DNA of 64,000 nucleotides, taken from assembly GCA_965368185.1 (NCBI GenBank), contig CBDULZ010000004.1, positions 1 through 64,000 on the forward strand, given 5' to 3'. The position numbers and the translations under genes were made by a program. Shown here piece after piece: positions 55,041 to 63,799 of this stretch. Under the pieces are notes generated by a model, which was not told the origin of the DNA, searched no databases, and saw only the letters and a program-made list of their open reading frames with translations. This DNA comes from Kriegella sp965368185 (GTDB taxonomy: Bacteria; Bacteroidota; Bacteroidia; Flavobacteriales; Flavobacteriaceae). The number at the start of each line of letters is the position of its first letter. Position 1 is the first letter of the stretch.

Positions 55041-55883
55041 ATGAGGTTTAGGGTATTTGTTGGGCTGTTTCTATTATTAGTTCATTCTATGAACTCACAG
55101 CACCTTAATTGTTCCCCAGCCGATAGACAGGCTGTGGAAAACAAGATTGTTGAAATTAAGAGTATTGACGCAAACAATTTTGGCAAAACACTTGTAGCCA
55201 TTGGAAAGACCTTTATGGGCACCCCTTATGTGGCAAAGACCTTGGAAATAGGGGAAACGGAATCACTGGTAATCAACTTGCAAGGGTTAGACTGCACCAC
55301 CTATGTCGAGAATGTACTCGCTTTTGGATTGATGCTTCGAAAAGGGCAGTCTGAATTTGAAGACTTTACGAAAAACTTAGAAACCATTCGGTATAATAAT
55401 GGAAAACTAGATGGTTATGCCTCCCGACTTCACTACTTTTCTGAATGGATCGCCAATAATGAGAAAAAAGGATTGCTACAAGACATTACCGGAGAAATCG
55501 GGGGAGTCGAAATTACCAAGCCCATCGATTTTATGAGTACACATCGTGAACTTTATCCTTTTTTAAAGGATGACGCCAACTTCAAAAAAATTAAGGCTTC
55601 CGAAAATTATTTGAACAACAAATCCATTTGCGTTCTCCCACAAGCAGCAATCGAGACCAATGAACATTTGATTCAAACTGGGGATATCATAGCGCTGGCG
55701 ACTTCCATCAATGGTTTAGATGTCACCCATACGGGTATCGCTACCCGAGAGAAAGACGGCCGCATTCATTTGTTGCACGCATCAACGGGTTCAATGAAAG
55801 TCGAAGTCTCTATATTACCCCTAGCCGATTATCTGAAGAACATAAAAAAGAACACGGGTATCATGGTGGCCAGGCCCATTTAG
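55041..55883 (+). CDS. DUF1460 N-acetylmuramoyl-L-alanine amidase-like protein
   Basis: 280 residues with a signal peptide (MRFRVFVGLFLLLVHSMNS). The catalytic Cys region is LQGLDCTTYVENVLAFGL near residue 90, and the His region is DVTHTGIATR near 235. Both are characteristic of DUF1460 proteins, which have an NlpC/P60-like fold and act on cell-wall peptides. It is probably periplasmic. It lies 30 bp downstream of the GumN gene on the same strand, forming an envelope-related transcript with mscS and GumN. Confidence 0.88.
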   Translation: MRFRVFVGLFLLLVHSMNSQHLNCSPADRQAVENKIVEIKSIDANNFGKTLVAIGKTFMGTPYVAKTLEIGETESLVINLQGLDCTTYVENVLAFGLMLRKGQSEFEDFTKNLETIRYNNGKLDGYASRLHYFSEWIANNEKKGLLQDITGEIGGVEITKPIDFMSTHRELYPFLKDDANFKKIKASENYLNNKSICVLPQAAIETNEHLIQTGDIIALATSINGLDVTHTGIATREKDGRIHLLHASTGSMKVEVSILPLADYLKNIKKNTGIMVARPI

Positions 55884-56045
55884 CCTTTACAGAAGGCATT
55901 TATCATCATATCCAAATAAAAAATAGGGGTGTCTCAAAAGCGTTTGCAACCGTTATTACCAGGACGAAGCAATCTCAAAATTACAGGAAGTCAATACGCA
56001 GATTACTTCAATTTGTTCGTAATACCGGCGACAAGCGTGAAATGC

Positions 56046-56837
56046 CTATTTACGGCCCAAGCAATATTCTATTCCGCCTAACAGGTGTTGTCTGAAATCG
56101 GGTTGATCATAAGCCTCATCAGTATGGCCAAGCCCAGTATAAAAAGCACGGCCTCCGTCAAATTCATGGTACCAGGCAATAGGGTGATTGTCTCCGTTTT
56201 TGCCCCCTTCATAACTACTTTCATCCAACTTCATCAATACATTCAAATCAGGATTGATATTCTTGTAGTTGTACCATTCATCAAAATGCATCCAAGTATC
56301 ATTTAAGTGCTTTGTTGAAGCATGGGTTCTATCAACAACCTCTATTTTAGCTTCCTGCTGTTTGGGATGGCTTAAAAAATAAGCGCCTGCCAGTTTTCCG
56401 TACCATGGCCAATCGTATTCGGTATCCGCGGCAGCGTGTATTCCCATGTAATTCCCGCCGTTGTTTATGTAATCCTTAAATGCAGCTTCTTCCCTATCGC
56501 CCAAAACGTCCATTGTAGTGCTTAGGAATACTACCAATTGGTATCTTTTGAGGGTTTCTGTATTAAACTGTAGTGAATCTTCAGTATGAACAACCCCGAA
56601 ATTATTTTCAAGACCCAATTTTCGAAGGGTAGCTACCCCTTTTTCTATTGATTTATGCCTAAAGCCATTGGTTTTCGTAAAAACTAAAAGTTGGGCAGGT
56701 GGTATCTTGTAACGGCTGTCGAGTGCTACTCCCTCTTCTTGCTTAAAGGATACATCTTGATTAATTTTAGTGGTACCACATCCTACCAAAAAAGTAAGTG
56801 CGACACATAGAATAAAGACATGCAAAAATGTTCTCAT
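56046..56837 (-). CDS. ThuA-domain lipoprotein
   Basis: 263 residues. A lipoprotein signal with lipobox LVGC (FLVGCGTTK near residue 20) predicts a lipidated envelope protein. The ThuA domain has LLVFTKTNGFRHKSI, a helical middle and FDEWYNYK, DNHPIAWYHEFDGGRAFYTG and GHTDEAY segments. ThuA-like proteins occur in carbohydrate metabolism (named from trehalose utilisation), but the reaction is unknown. It is transcribed alone on the minus strand. A GGGGTGTCTCAAAA half-hairpin at 55926-55939 lies downstream without its partner arm. Confidence 0.88.
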   Translation of the reverse strand: MRTFLHVFILCVALTFLVGCGTTKINQDVSFKQEEGVALDSRYKIPPAQLLVFTKTNGFRHKSIEKGVATLRKLGLENNFGVVHTEDSLQFNTETLKRYQLVVFLSTTMDVLGDREEAAFKDYINNGGNYMGIHAAADTEYDWPWYGKLAGAYFLSHPKQQEAKIEVVDRTHASTKHLNDTWMHFDEWYNYKNINPDLNVLMKLDESSYEGGKNGDNHPIAWYHEFDGGRAFYTGLGHTDEAYDQPDFRQHLLGGIEYCLGRK

Positions 56838-56981
56838 AGGATTTCAAAATTTAAAGAAGGCTAAATATCGATATTTTCGCTCGATTTCATGGAAGATTCT
56901 TGATATTTTAAATACCGTACCCAAATTTAACCTCTAAAAGATATTGATTTAAATCATGAGGGAAATGTAGTAATACCTTTT

Positions 56982-57869
56982 CTAATTTGCCAAAGACATC
57001 ACATACTTTTTTGGCGTGGTGCCGTATTTCTTTTTAAAAGCAGAAATAAAATGACTGCTGGTACTATACCCCACCCGAAGACCTACTTCGTTGACATTAT
57101 GTTGTCCCGATTCCAGCAATTTGCGGGCGTGTTCCATTTTATAATCGAACAAAAAACTATATACAGAATCCCCGTAGATTTGTTTAAAGCCTTCTTTGAG
57201 TTTTTTTAATGACAACCCTATTTCTTGGGCTAGTTCCACCAGACTTGGTGGTTCCGACATACGGGAAATAATAATTTCCTTGGCCTTTCGTATACGCTTG
57301 ACATTATCTTCGTCAACAAGAAAAGGGCATTGTTCAGCATCAGCATCGGCACTTTTGTTAAAATATAACGAGATAAGTTCGTACACCTTCCCCTTTATGT
57401 ACAGTTGTTTGATAGAAGGGTGTAAATTGTAATTCATCATTTGACTCAAAATAACCGCTATGCCGGGAGAAACCCCTTCTTGCGCGTAGTACTTTTTTTC
57501 TTTGTTCCCTTCCACCAAAAACGGGATGAAATCTGCCTCTTTTGAAAACAGGGAATGAAATTTACGAATTGTCATGACTATAGAGACCATCCACGAATTG
57601 GCCCCCAATTCAAGATTCATTGGCAAATCCATTTGTGTATTGTACAACAACAAAGAGTTTTCTTCAGATACTTCCAACGCATACCTGCCATCATTGAAAA
57701 CAAACTTGGCGCGACCTTTTAAACAAAAATGGAATTGAATGTACGTACTGTCGATTTGACGGGTAACTTTCTGAAGTTCAGAAGCATCGTTCTGAATCTT
57801 CAGCACATAAAATCCGTCTTCGATAAGCACCTCAACAAAAGAACCTTGAGCGACATTTTCTTGCAACAT
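56982..57869 (-). CDS. AraC family transcriptional regulator
   Basis: 295 residues from the ATG at 57869; a longer frame upstream is less likely. The N-terminal part (about 1-175) is a cupin-like sensing domain (FHFCLKGRAKFVFNDGRYA). The C-terminal 100 residues are the AraC HTH pair, with SLVELAQEIGLSLKKLKEGF and EVGLRVGYSTSSHFISAFKK. It is divergent from hemA with about 200 bp between start codons. Control of the heme operon is a reasonable guess but not shown. Confidence 0.92.
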   Translation of the reverse strand: MLQENVAQGSFVEVLIEDGFYVLKIQNDASELQKVTRQIDSTYIQFHFCLKGRAKFVFNDGRYALEVSEENSLLLYNTQMDLPMNLELGANSWMVSIVMTIRKFHSLFSKEADFIPFLVEGNKEKKYYAQEGVSPGIAVILSQMMNYNLHPSIKQLYIKGKVYELISLYFNKSADADAEQCPFLVDEDNVKRIRKAKEIIISRMSEPPSLVELAQEIGLSLKKLKEGFKQIYGDSVYSFLFDYKMEHARKLLESGQHNVNEVGLRVGYSTSSHFISAFKKKYGTTPKKYVMSLAN

Positions 57870-58045
57870 AGCTTTATTCAAATTTGATTTTCTATTTAGA
57901 AATGTTCTAAATAGTAAACATGAAAAACCCATTAATTCACTGTAAAAATAGCGGATTTAGAGGAATTTAGCACTTAATTTCAACAAAAACACTTCAATCG
58001 ACATTAATTGTTCCTCAAGCGTTATTTTTTTTGATATTGTAAATT

Positions 58046-58053
58046 TATTTTTG
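58046..58053 (+). promoter_or_regulatory. -7 promoter box of hemA
   Basis: TATTTTTG matches TAnnTTTG, 19 bp before the hemA ATG at 58073. This supports that start over the TTG at 58061. No properly spaced -33 element was found. Confidence 0.45.
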
Positions 58054-58072
58054 TTCCCGATTGAACAACTTC

Positions 58073-59329
58073 ATGAAAGAGTATCACATCTCCAAGCACA
58101 ATTCTTTTTATACGATTGGGCTCAGCTATAAAAAAGCTGATGCTGAAGTTCGTGGCAATTTCAGCCTTGACACCATGGCAATGGATCGTCTTTTGGCTCA
58201 GGCAAAAGCGCAAGAATTCGATGGTCTTTTGGTTACTTCGACATGTAATCGCACAGAATTACACGGCTTTGCCCAGCATCCATTTCAATTAATAAAACTA
58301 CTTTGTGATAATACCGAAGGTACCTTAGAAGAGTTTCAGGAGGTCGCCTACGTTTATAAGAACAATGAGGCCATTGCCCACCTATTTCGCGTAGGCACCG
58401 GGCTCGACAGTCAAATTTTGGGTGATTTTGAAATCATAAGTCAGTTAAAGCAAAGTTTCAATCGCTCGAAAAAACTCGATATCGCAAATCCGTTTATTGA
58501 GCGCCTTTGCAATTCGGTCATTCAGGCCAGCAAGCGTATTAAAAACGAAACGGAGATTTCATCAGGTGCTACATCTGTTGCATTTGCTTCTGTACAATAC
58601 ATTCTTAAAGAGGTTCCGAATATTACAGAAAAAAATATATTGCTCTTTGGAACGGGAAAAATAGGAAGGAACACCTGTGAAAACCTGATCAAGCACACAA
58701 AAAATCCGCATATCACACTGATAAACCGTACTAAGGACAAAGCTGAAAGAATCGCGGGTAAATTCAACCTAACGGTCAAAGATTATGGCGACCTTCAGAC
58801 GGAGATACGTAAGGCCGATGTGCTGGTCGTTGCTACGGGGGCCCAACTGCCTACAATATCTAAAGAACTTATTTATACCAAAAAACCTTTGTTGGTCTTA
58901 GACCTTTCCATACCTAAAAATGTATCGGACGATATAGCCACACTAGACAACGTGACAGTTATTCACCTAGATCAATTGTCTCAAATGACCGATGATACAC
59001 TCACGCGCAGAAAGCAATTTATTCCTCAGGCCGAGGTCATCATCGACGAAGTTATGTCCGATTTCACCCAGTGGCTCGAAACTCGAAAATTTGCACCGGT
59101 AATCAAGGCTTTGAAAAGAAAGCTAAAGACCATGAAAGAAGAGGAACTTGACTATCAGTCAAAGAAAAGTTCCGATTTCGACCCAGAACATGCCGATATA
59201 ATATCGAATCGCATCATTCAAAAAATCACCAAACAGTTTGCCAACCACTTAAAGGAAACTGATATCGATGCAGACAATAGTTTGGAACTTATCCAAAAAG
59301 TATTTCAACTAGAAGTCGAACCTCAATGA
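58073..59329 (+). CDS. hemA: Glutamyl-tRNA reductase
   Basis: 418 residues from the ATG at 58073; the in-frame TTG at 58061 is only a few bases after the promoter box. It reduces glutamyl-tRNA to glutamate-1-semialdehyde, the first committed step of heme synthesis. Catalytic Cys is C58 in STCNRTE. The NADPH domain has LLFGTGKIGRNTCENL, and a C-terminal helical domain follows. It heads the hem operon and overlaps the hemCD gene by four bases (ATGA). Confidence 0.95.
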   Translation: MKEYHISKHNSFYTIGLSYKKADAEVRGNFSLDTMAMDRLLAQAKAQEFDGLLVTSTCNRTELHGFAQHPFQLIKLLCDNTEGTLEEFQEVAYVYKNNEAIAHLFRVGTGLDSQILGDFEIISQLKQSFNRSKKLDIANPFIERLCNSVIQASKRIKNETEISSGATSVAFASVQYILKEVPNITEKNILLFGTGKIGRNTCENLIKHTKNPHITLINRTKDKAERIAGKFNLTVKDYGDLQTEIRKADVLVVATGAQLPTISKELIYTKKPLLVLDLSIPKNVSDDIATLDNVTVIHLDQLSQMTDDTLTRRKQFIPQAEVIIDEVMSDFTQWLETRKFAPVIKALKRKLKTMKEEELDYQSKKSSDFDPEHADIISNRIIQKITKQFANHLKETDIDADNSLELIQKVFQLEVEPQ

Positions 59330-60903
59330 GCAAATCTATTCGAATAGGTACCCGCGATAGCGAATTGGCGTTATGGCAGGCCAATACTGTAAAACAAAAA
59401 CTTGAGGCCCTTGGTTTCCTCACGGAGTTGGTTCCTGTAAAATCGGAGGGTGATTTAGTGCTCGACAAACCATTGCACGAACTTGGTATCACCGGCGTTT
59501 TCACTAAAACATTGGATGTCGCAATGCTTAATGGCACTATTGATATTGCCGTGCACTCTATGAAAGATGTACCTACGGTCTTACCCAAAGGTATTGTGCA
59601 GGCCGCCGTTTTACAGCGGGGGAACTTCATGGATATTTTGGCTTTTAAACACAATGAAGAATTTTTAGCCCAGCGCGATGCCGTTATCGCTACCGGAAGC
59701 TTACGTCGTAAAGCACAATGGTTGAATAGATATCCCACACATACGGTAGTCGATTTAAGGGGCAATGTAAATTCCCGGCTTGAAAAATTGAATGCCAATG
59801 ATTGGAACGGGGCCATATTCGCCGCAGCAGGATTGGAGCGCATTGGTCTAGAACCTGAAAATACCATAGGCCTCACTTGGATGGTGCCTGCACCGGCACA
59901 AGGGGCCATTATGGTAGTCGCCATGGAAAATGATGACGAGGTCCGCCAGGCTTGTGCTCAACTGAACCATGAACAAACAGCTATCTGCACTACCCTTGAA
60001 AGGGAGTTTTTAAGAATACTCGAAGGTGGTTGTACGGCACCCATTGGAGCTTTAGCATATATCAACAAGCAAGATGTAGTCACGCTAAAAGGGGTACTGT
60101 TGACCGAAGACGGAAGTAAAAAACTAGAGATAGAATTTACCGCTCCCTTGGGATCACACCATAATCTGGGTATAGAATGTGCCGAAAATATATTGGGGCG
60201 GGGAGCAAAGCGTCTCATGAACGATGTTCAAAATACCGGTGATGGTGCCACCTTGTTTTCGACCAAAAATCTCACCCCTGAACAATTGCAGCAATTTAAA
60301 AAAGGCATTCGGGTCAAATCAGAAGACTTTATCAAGGTTAGTCCGAATCGCATTGCCGCGAATGTTTTAAAGTCTGAAATTCAGAATGTGATCTTGACCA
60401 GCCAAAATGCCGTGGAAGCCCTTCTGACCAACATTCCTGCGGAAGAATTGAAGTTTAAAAATATCTATTGCGTAGGACGAAAAACAAAACGGTTGATCGA
60501 GCGCAAAATTGGGCCTGTAAAACATCAAGAAAAAAATGCCAAAAAGTTGGCCAAGTATTTGGTCGATTATATGGAAGGATTGGAAGTAACCTATTTCTGT
60601 AGTAACCTCAGAATCGACGATATTCCAAACATCTTGGCGGAAAACAATATTACCGTCAATGAAGTCGAGGCATACCGTACAAAAAATGTCTCCGTTAAGG
60701 TCGATGAAAGCACAAAGGGTATTTTATTCTTTAGCCCCTCAACCATAACCAGCTATCTCTTGCAGAACAAAACCGATAAAACTGCCTATTGTATTGGGGA
60801 AACGACCGCTGAGGAAGCCAGAAAACATTTTAAGGAGGTTCACGTGGCACGCATACCTACTGTTGAGAGTGTGATTGATTTAGTGAATGAAGACGTTGAT
60901 TAA
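59326..60903 (+). CDS. hemCD: Fused hydroxymethylbilane synthase / uroporphyrinogen-III synthase
   Basis: 525 residues combining two steps usually made by separate proteins. HemC (about 1-300) has RIGTRDSELALWQAN, the LRRKAQWL segment and dipyrromethane cofactor C236 in LEGGCTAPIGA. HemD (about 310-525) has the weak-consensus fold seen in uroporphyrinogen-III synthases (VILTSQNAVEALLTNIP; GILFFSPSTITSYL; YCIGETTAEEARKH). Fusions of this kind are known in some Bacteroidota. The start overlaps hemA by ATGA. A 159-bp gap without a gene separates it from hemE. Confidence 0.93.
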   Translation: MSKSIRIGTRDSELALWQANTVKQKLEALGFLTELVPVKSEGDLVLDKPLHELGITGVFTKTLDVAMLNGTIDIAVHSMKDVPTVLPKGIVQAAVLQRGNFMDILAFKHNEEFLAQRDAVIATGSLRRKAQWLNRYPTHTVVDLRGNVNSRLEKLNANDWNGAIFAAAGLERIGLEPENTIGLTWMVPAPAQGAIMVVAMENDDEVRQACAQLNHEQTAICTTLEREFLRILEGGCTAPIGALAYINKQDVVTLKGVLLTEDGSKKLEIEFTAPLGSHHNLGIECAENILGRGAKRLMNDVQNTGDGATLFSTKNLTPEQLQQFKKGIRVKSEDFIKVSPNRIAANVLKSEIQNVILTSQNAVEALLTNIPAEELKFKNIYCVGRKTKRLIERKIGPVKHQEKNAKKLAKYLVDYMEGLEVTYFCSNLRIDDIPNILAENNITVNEVEAYRTKNVSVKVDESTKGILFFSPSTITSYLLQNKTDKTAYCIGETTAEEARKHFKEVHVARIPTVESVIDLVNEDVD

Positions 60904-61062
60904 CGGTAATTGACCCCGAATTAGAATTTCCTTCATCGCTAGAATTGAAAAGTTAATTCAAACTAGACAAAAAGGCACTAATGTTACATAGCTCAATCAG
61001 TAAAATAAAAAATAACTAAAATCAATAGCTATCAGCCAAAGGCCAACTGCTATTTAAAACAT

Positions 61063-62088
61063 ATGGTTAAAAACGATCTATTTTTACGAGCTTTAAAGGG
61101 TGAATCCGTTAACCGGCCACCTGTTTGGATGATGCGTCAAGCAGGGCGCTATCTCCCCGAATTCATGGAAATCAGGGAAAAGTACGACTTCTTTACCCGC
61201 TGTCGCACGCCTGAACTCGCCTCAGAGATTACGGTACAACCCATCCGCCGATTTGGAATGGATGCCGCCATTCTTTTCAGTGATATCTTGGTCATTCCAC
61301 AAGCCATGAATATAGAAGTTCAGATGAAACCGAATTTTGGGCCGTATTTGCCCAACCCCATTCGTTCCCAAAAAGAACTCGATACGGTGATTGTTCCCAA
61401 TGTTGACGTTGAACTTGATTATGTGATGCAGGCTATCAAGGCCACTAAGGAAAAATTAAACGACGAAGTACCTTTAATCGGTTTTGCCGGATCCCCTTGG
61501 ACCATTTTATGTTATTGTGCACAGGGGCAGGGCAGCAAAACTTTTGACAAGGCCAAAGAGCTGTGTTTTACACAACCTATCGTTGCCCATGAGCTTTTGC
61601 AAAAAATTACCGATACCACGATTGCCTATCTAAAGGCAAAAATAAAGGCAGGTGTTGATGCCGTACAAGTATTCGATTCATGGGGTGGCATGTTATCTCC
61701 CGTCGATTATCAGGAATTCTCATGGAAATACATCCAGCAGATTATCGATGCTTTAAAAGATGAGGCTCCCGTAATCGTTTTTGGGAAAGGTTGTTGGTTC
61801 GCCCTAGGTGACATGGCCAAGTCAGGTGCGGCCGCTCTAGGTGTTGATTGGACCTGTTCTGCAAGAAACGCACGATATTTGACAGGTGGAAGTATTCCGT
61901 TACAGGGTAATTTTGACCCTGCTAGATTATTATCCCCTCCTTCCGAAATCAAGAAAATGGTCACTCAAATGATCCGTGACTTCGGAAAAGACAACTATAT
62001 CGCAAACTTGGGCCATGGTATACTCCCGAACATTCCGGTGGAGAATGCAAAAGCGTTTATTGATGCCGTAAAGTCCTATCAAGAATAA
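61063..62088 (+). CDS. hemE: Uroporphyrinogen decarboxylase
   Basis: 341 residues, the normal length. Converts uroporphyrinogen III to coproporphyrinogen III. Signatures are RPPVWMMRQAGRYLPEF near residue 18 and GFAGSPWTILCYCAQG near 140, with substrate-binding Asp in ILFSDIL. ATG at 61063. The GNAT gene follows 63 bp later on the same strand. Confidence 0.96.
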   Translation: MVKNDLFLRALKGESVNRPPVWMMRQAGRYLPEFMEIREKYDFFTRCRTPELASEITVQPIRRFGMDAAILFSDILVIPQAMNIEVQMKPNFGPYLPNPIRSQKELDTVIVPNVDVELDYVMQAIKATKEKLNDEVPLIGFAGSPWTILCYCAQGQGSKTFDKAKELCFTQPIVAHELLQKITDTTIAYLKAKIKAGVDAVQVFDSWGGMLSPVDYQEFSWKYIQQIIDALKDEAPVIVFGKGCWFALGDMAKSGAAALGVDWTCSARNARYLTGGSIPLQGNFDPARLLSPPSEIKKMVTQMIRDFGKDNYIANLGHGILPNIPVENAKAFIDAVKSYQE

Positions 62089-62151
62089 GTCGCGAAGAAA
62101 TCTGGTGTCGTCTGAAATTTGAAATGACATCCTTTTTCTTAAATCAAACAT

Positions 62152-62709
62152 ATGAAGCTTACGGGAAAATTTACGATCGACGAATTGAATTCGGAAGATG
62201 CTGAAGCCCTTTGTCACCTCATGGTTTCCAATATGGCACGCTTTGAACGTTTTTTTCCAAATACGCTGCGCCAAAATCTTACTGTTAAAACCTCCCAAGA
62301 TTTCATTAAAAAAAAACAAGCCCAATTCGAATCAAGATTTGAACTTACCTGGGTATTAAAAGAAGCTCTCTCAAGGAAGTTAATCGGGCTTATCATTCTA
62401 AAAGAATTGAATTGGATCGATGGTGTTGGGGAGCTGGCCTATTGCATCGATAAAAACTTTAATGGAAAAGGTTTGATGACCGAAGCAGTTAAAATGATTT
62501 CCAAGCATGCTTTTGAGCATTTGCAATTAAATACACTTCAGATTATTGTACACAAGAGCAATACCTCGAGTGTGCGGGTAGCAGAAAAATGTGGTTATAT
62601 TTGGAAAAGAACGTTATCGGAGGCGTATACACCTCCTAAAGAAAAAGCATTGGATATGGAATTGTATCAATTAACCAATTCTTCAACAAGCTCTTTTGGC
62701 ACAAAGTAA
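62152..62709 (+). CDS. GNAT (RimJ/RimL-like) N-acetyltransferase
   Basis: 185 residues. Acetyl-CoA-binding features typical of the RimJ/RimL branch: YCIDKNFNGKGLMTEAVKM (the G-x-G/A loop), and TLQIIVHKSNTSSVRVAEKC with GYIWKRTLSEAY at the end. Substrate unknown; this group often acetylates ribosomal proteins. Its position between hemE and hemF has no obvious link to heme synthesis. The hemF ATG lies 20 bp after its stop. Confidence 0.88.
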   Translation: MKLTGKFTIDELNSEDAEALCHLMVSNMARFERFFPNTLRQNLTVKTSQDFIKKKQAQFESRFELTWVLKEALSRKLIGLIILKELNWIDGVGELAYCIDKNFNGKGLMTEAVKMISKHAFEHLQLNTLQIIVHKSNTSSVRVAEKCGYIWKRTLSEAYTPPKEKALDMELYQLTNSSTSSFGTK

Positions 62710-62728
62710 GGCAGAATACACAGACACA

Positions 62729-63631
62729 ATGAAGGATACTTTTTACACCTATATACAAAACCTACAGGATACAATTACCTCAAAATTGGAAGAAGTAGAT
62801 GGTACCGCTAAGTTCCGTGAAGATATATGGGAACGCGCGGAAGGCGGGGGCGGTCGCTCGCGTGTGATAGAAAACGGCAGCGTTATTGAAAAAGGCGGCG
62901 TCAATATTTCGGCTGTTCATGGGGTCTTACCCGAAAGCATGCAAAATTATTTCGGGGTCAAGGATGCCGATTTCTTTGCTTGTGGATTAAGTCTCGTTAT
63001 CCATCCAAAAAGTCCCATGGTACCTACGGTACACGCCAATTGGCGCTATTTCGAAATGTACGATAAAGACGGGAATATTGTGGATCAATGGTTTGGTGGC
63101 GGACAAGATTTGACACCCTATTATTTGTTCGATGAAGATGCCATTCATTTTCATTCCGTATGCAAACGGGCGTGCGACAGCAACAATCCGACGTTTTATC
63201 AAGAATATAAAAAGCGATGCGATACCTATTTTTGGAATGCACATAGAGATGAAGCCCGTGGTGTTGGCGGACTCTTTTTTGATTATTGCAAAGCAACCGA
63301 GGAAATGAAAATGCAAGACTGGTACAGCTTTGTTACCGAAGTGGGAAATAGTTTTTTAGAGGCTTATATACCAATCGTTCTAAAACGAAAAGACCTTACA
63401 TATTCCGCCAAACAAAGGGAATGGCAAGAAATACGTAGAGGACGCTATGTCGAGTTTAATCTGGTACATGACAAGGGCACGCTCTTCGGACTCAAAACCA
63501 ATGGACGTATCGAAAGTATTCTAATGAGCCTTCCTCCACATGTGCAGTGGCGGTACGACCATCACCCTGAGGCGGGAAGCGAGGAAGAACGGCTTCTAAA
63601 AATTCTTAAAAATCCCAAAGAATGGGTTTAA
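62729..63631 (+). CDS. hemF: Oxygen-dependent coproporphyrinogen III oxidase
   Basis: 300 residues from the ATG at 62729; an upstream ATG at 62696 would overlap the GNAT gene. It converts coproporphyrinogen III to protoporphyrinogen IX using oxygen. Signatures are GGGGRSRVIENG near residue 40, HANWRYFEMYD, FGGGQDLTPYYLFDEDAIHF and HRDEARGVGGLFFDY. Product goes to HemJ and HemH. Oxygen-dependent HemF fits an aerobic or facultative lifestyle. Confidence 0.95.
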   Translation: MKDTFYTYIQNLQDTITSKLEEVDGTAKFREDIWERAEGGGGRSRVIENGSVIEKGGVNISAVHGVLPESMQNYFGVKDADFFACGLSLVIHPKSPMVPTVHANWRYFEMYDKDGNIVDQWFGGGQDLTPYYLFDEDAIHFHSVCKRACDSNNPTFYQEYKKRCDTYFWNAHRDEARGVGGLFFDYCKATEEMKMQDWYSFVTEVGNSFLEAYIPIVLKRKDLTYSAKQREWQEIRRGRYVEFNLVHDKGTLFGLKTNGRIESILMSLPPHVQWRYDHHPEAGSEEERLLKILKNPKEWV

Positions 63632-63640
63632 TAGGCTACT

Positions 63641-63799
63641 ATGGCTAAAAAAGGAAAAGCAAAAAATACGGTGAACAAGGCTAAACATACCAAGCTACTA
63701 AATAGAAAAAAAGCCAAACTTAAAAAAGAACAGGAGAAAAGGAAGGAACGACTAAAAACGATTGCTAAAATGAAGCTCCCTAAAAACGAAACCCAATGA
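63641..63799 (+). CDS. Lysine-rich small protein (52 aa)
   Basis: A 52-residue ATG-to-TGA frame, extremely basic (runs such as KKAKLKKEQEKRKERLK). It is too short for a longer-ORF filter. It starts 9 bp after hemF and overlaps the following YchJ-like gene by ATGA, so it is probably translated with it. A nucleic-acid or ribosome-binding role is possible from charge alone. No family is recognised. The compositional bias also makes chance possible, though the coupling argues against it. Confidence 0.55.
   Translation: MAKKGKAKNTVNKAKHTKLLNRKKAKLKKEQEKRKERLKTIAKMKLPKNETQ

Noticed and set aside
55926..55939. GGGGTGTCTCAAAA segment
   Set aside because: I know this as one arm of a common flavobacterial hairpin, but the second arm is missing here, so no terminator or repeat can be claimed.
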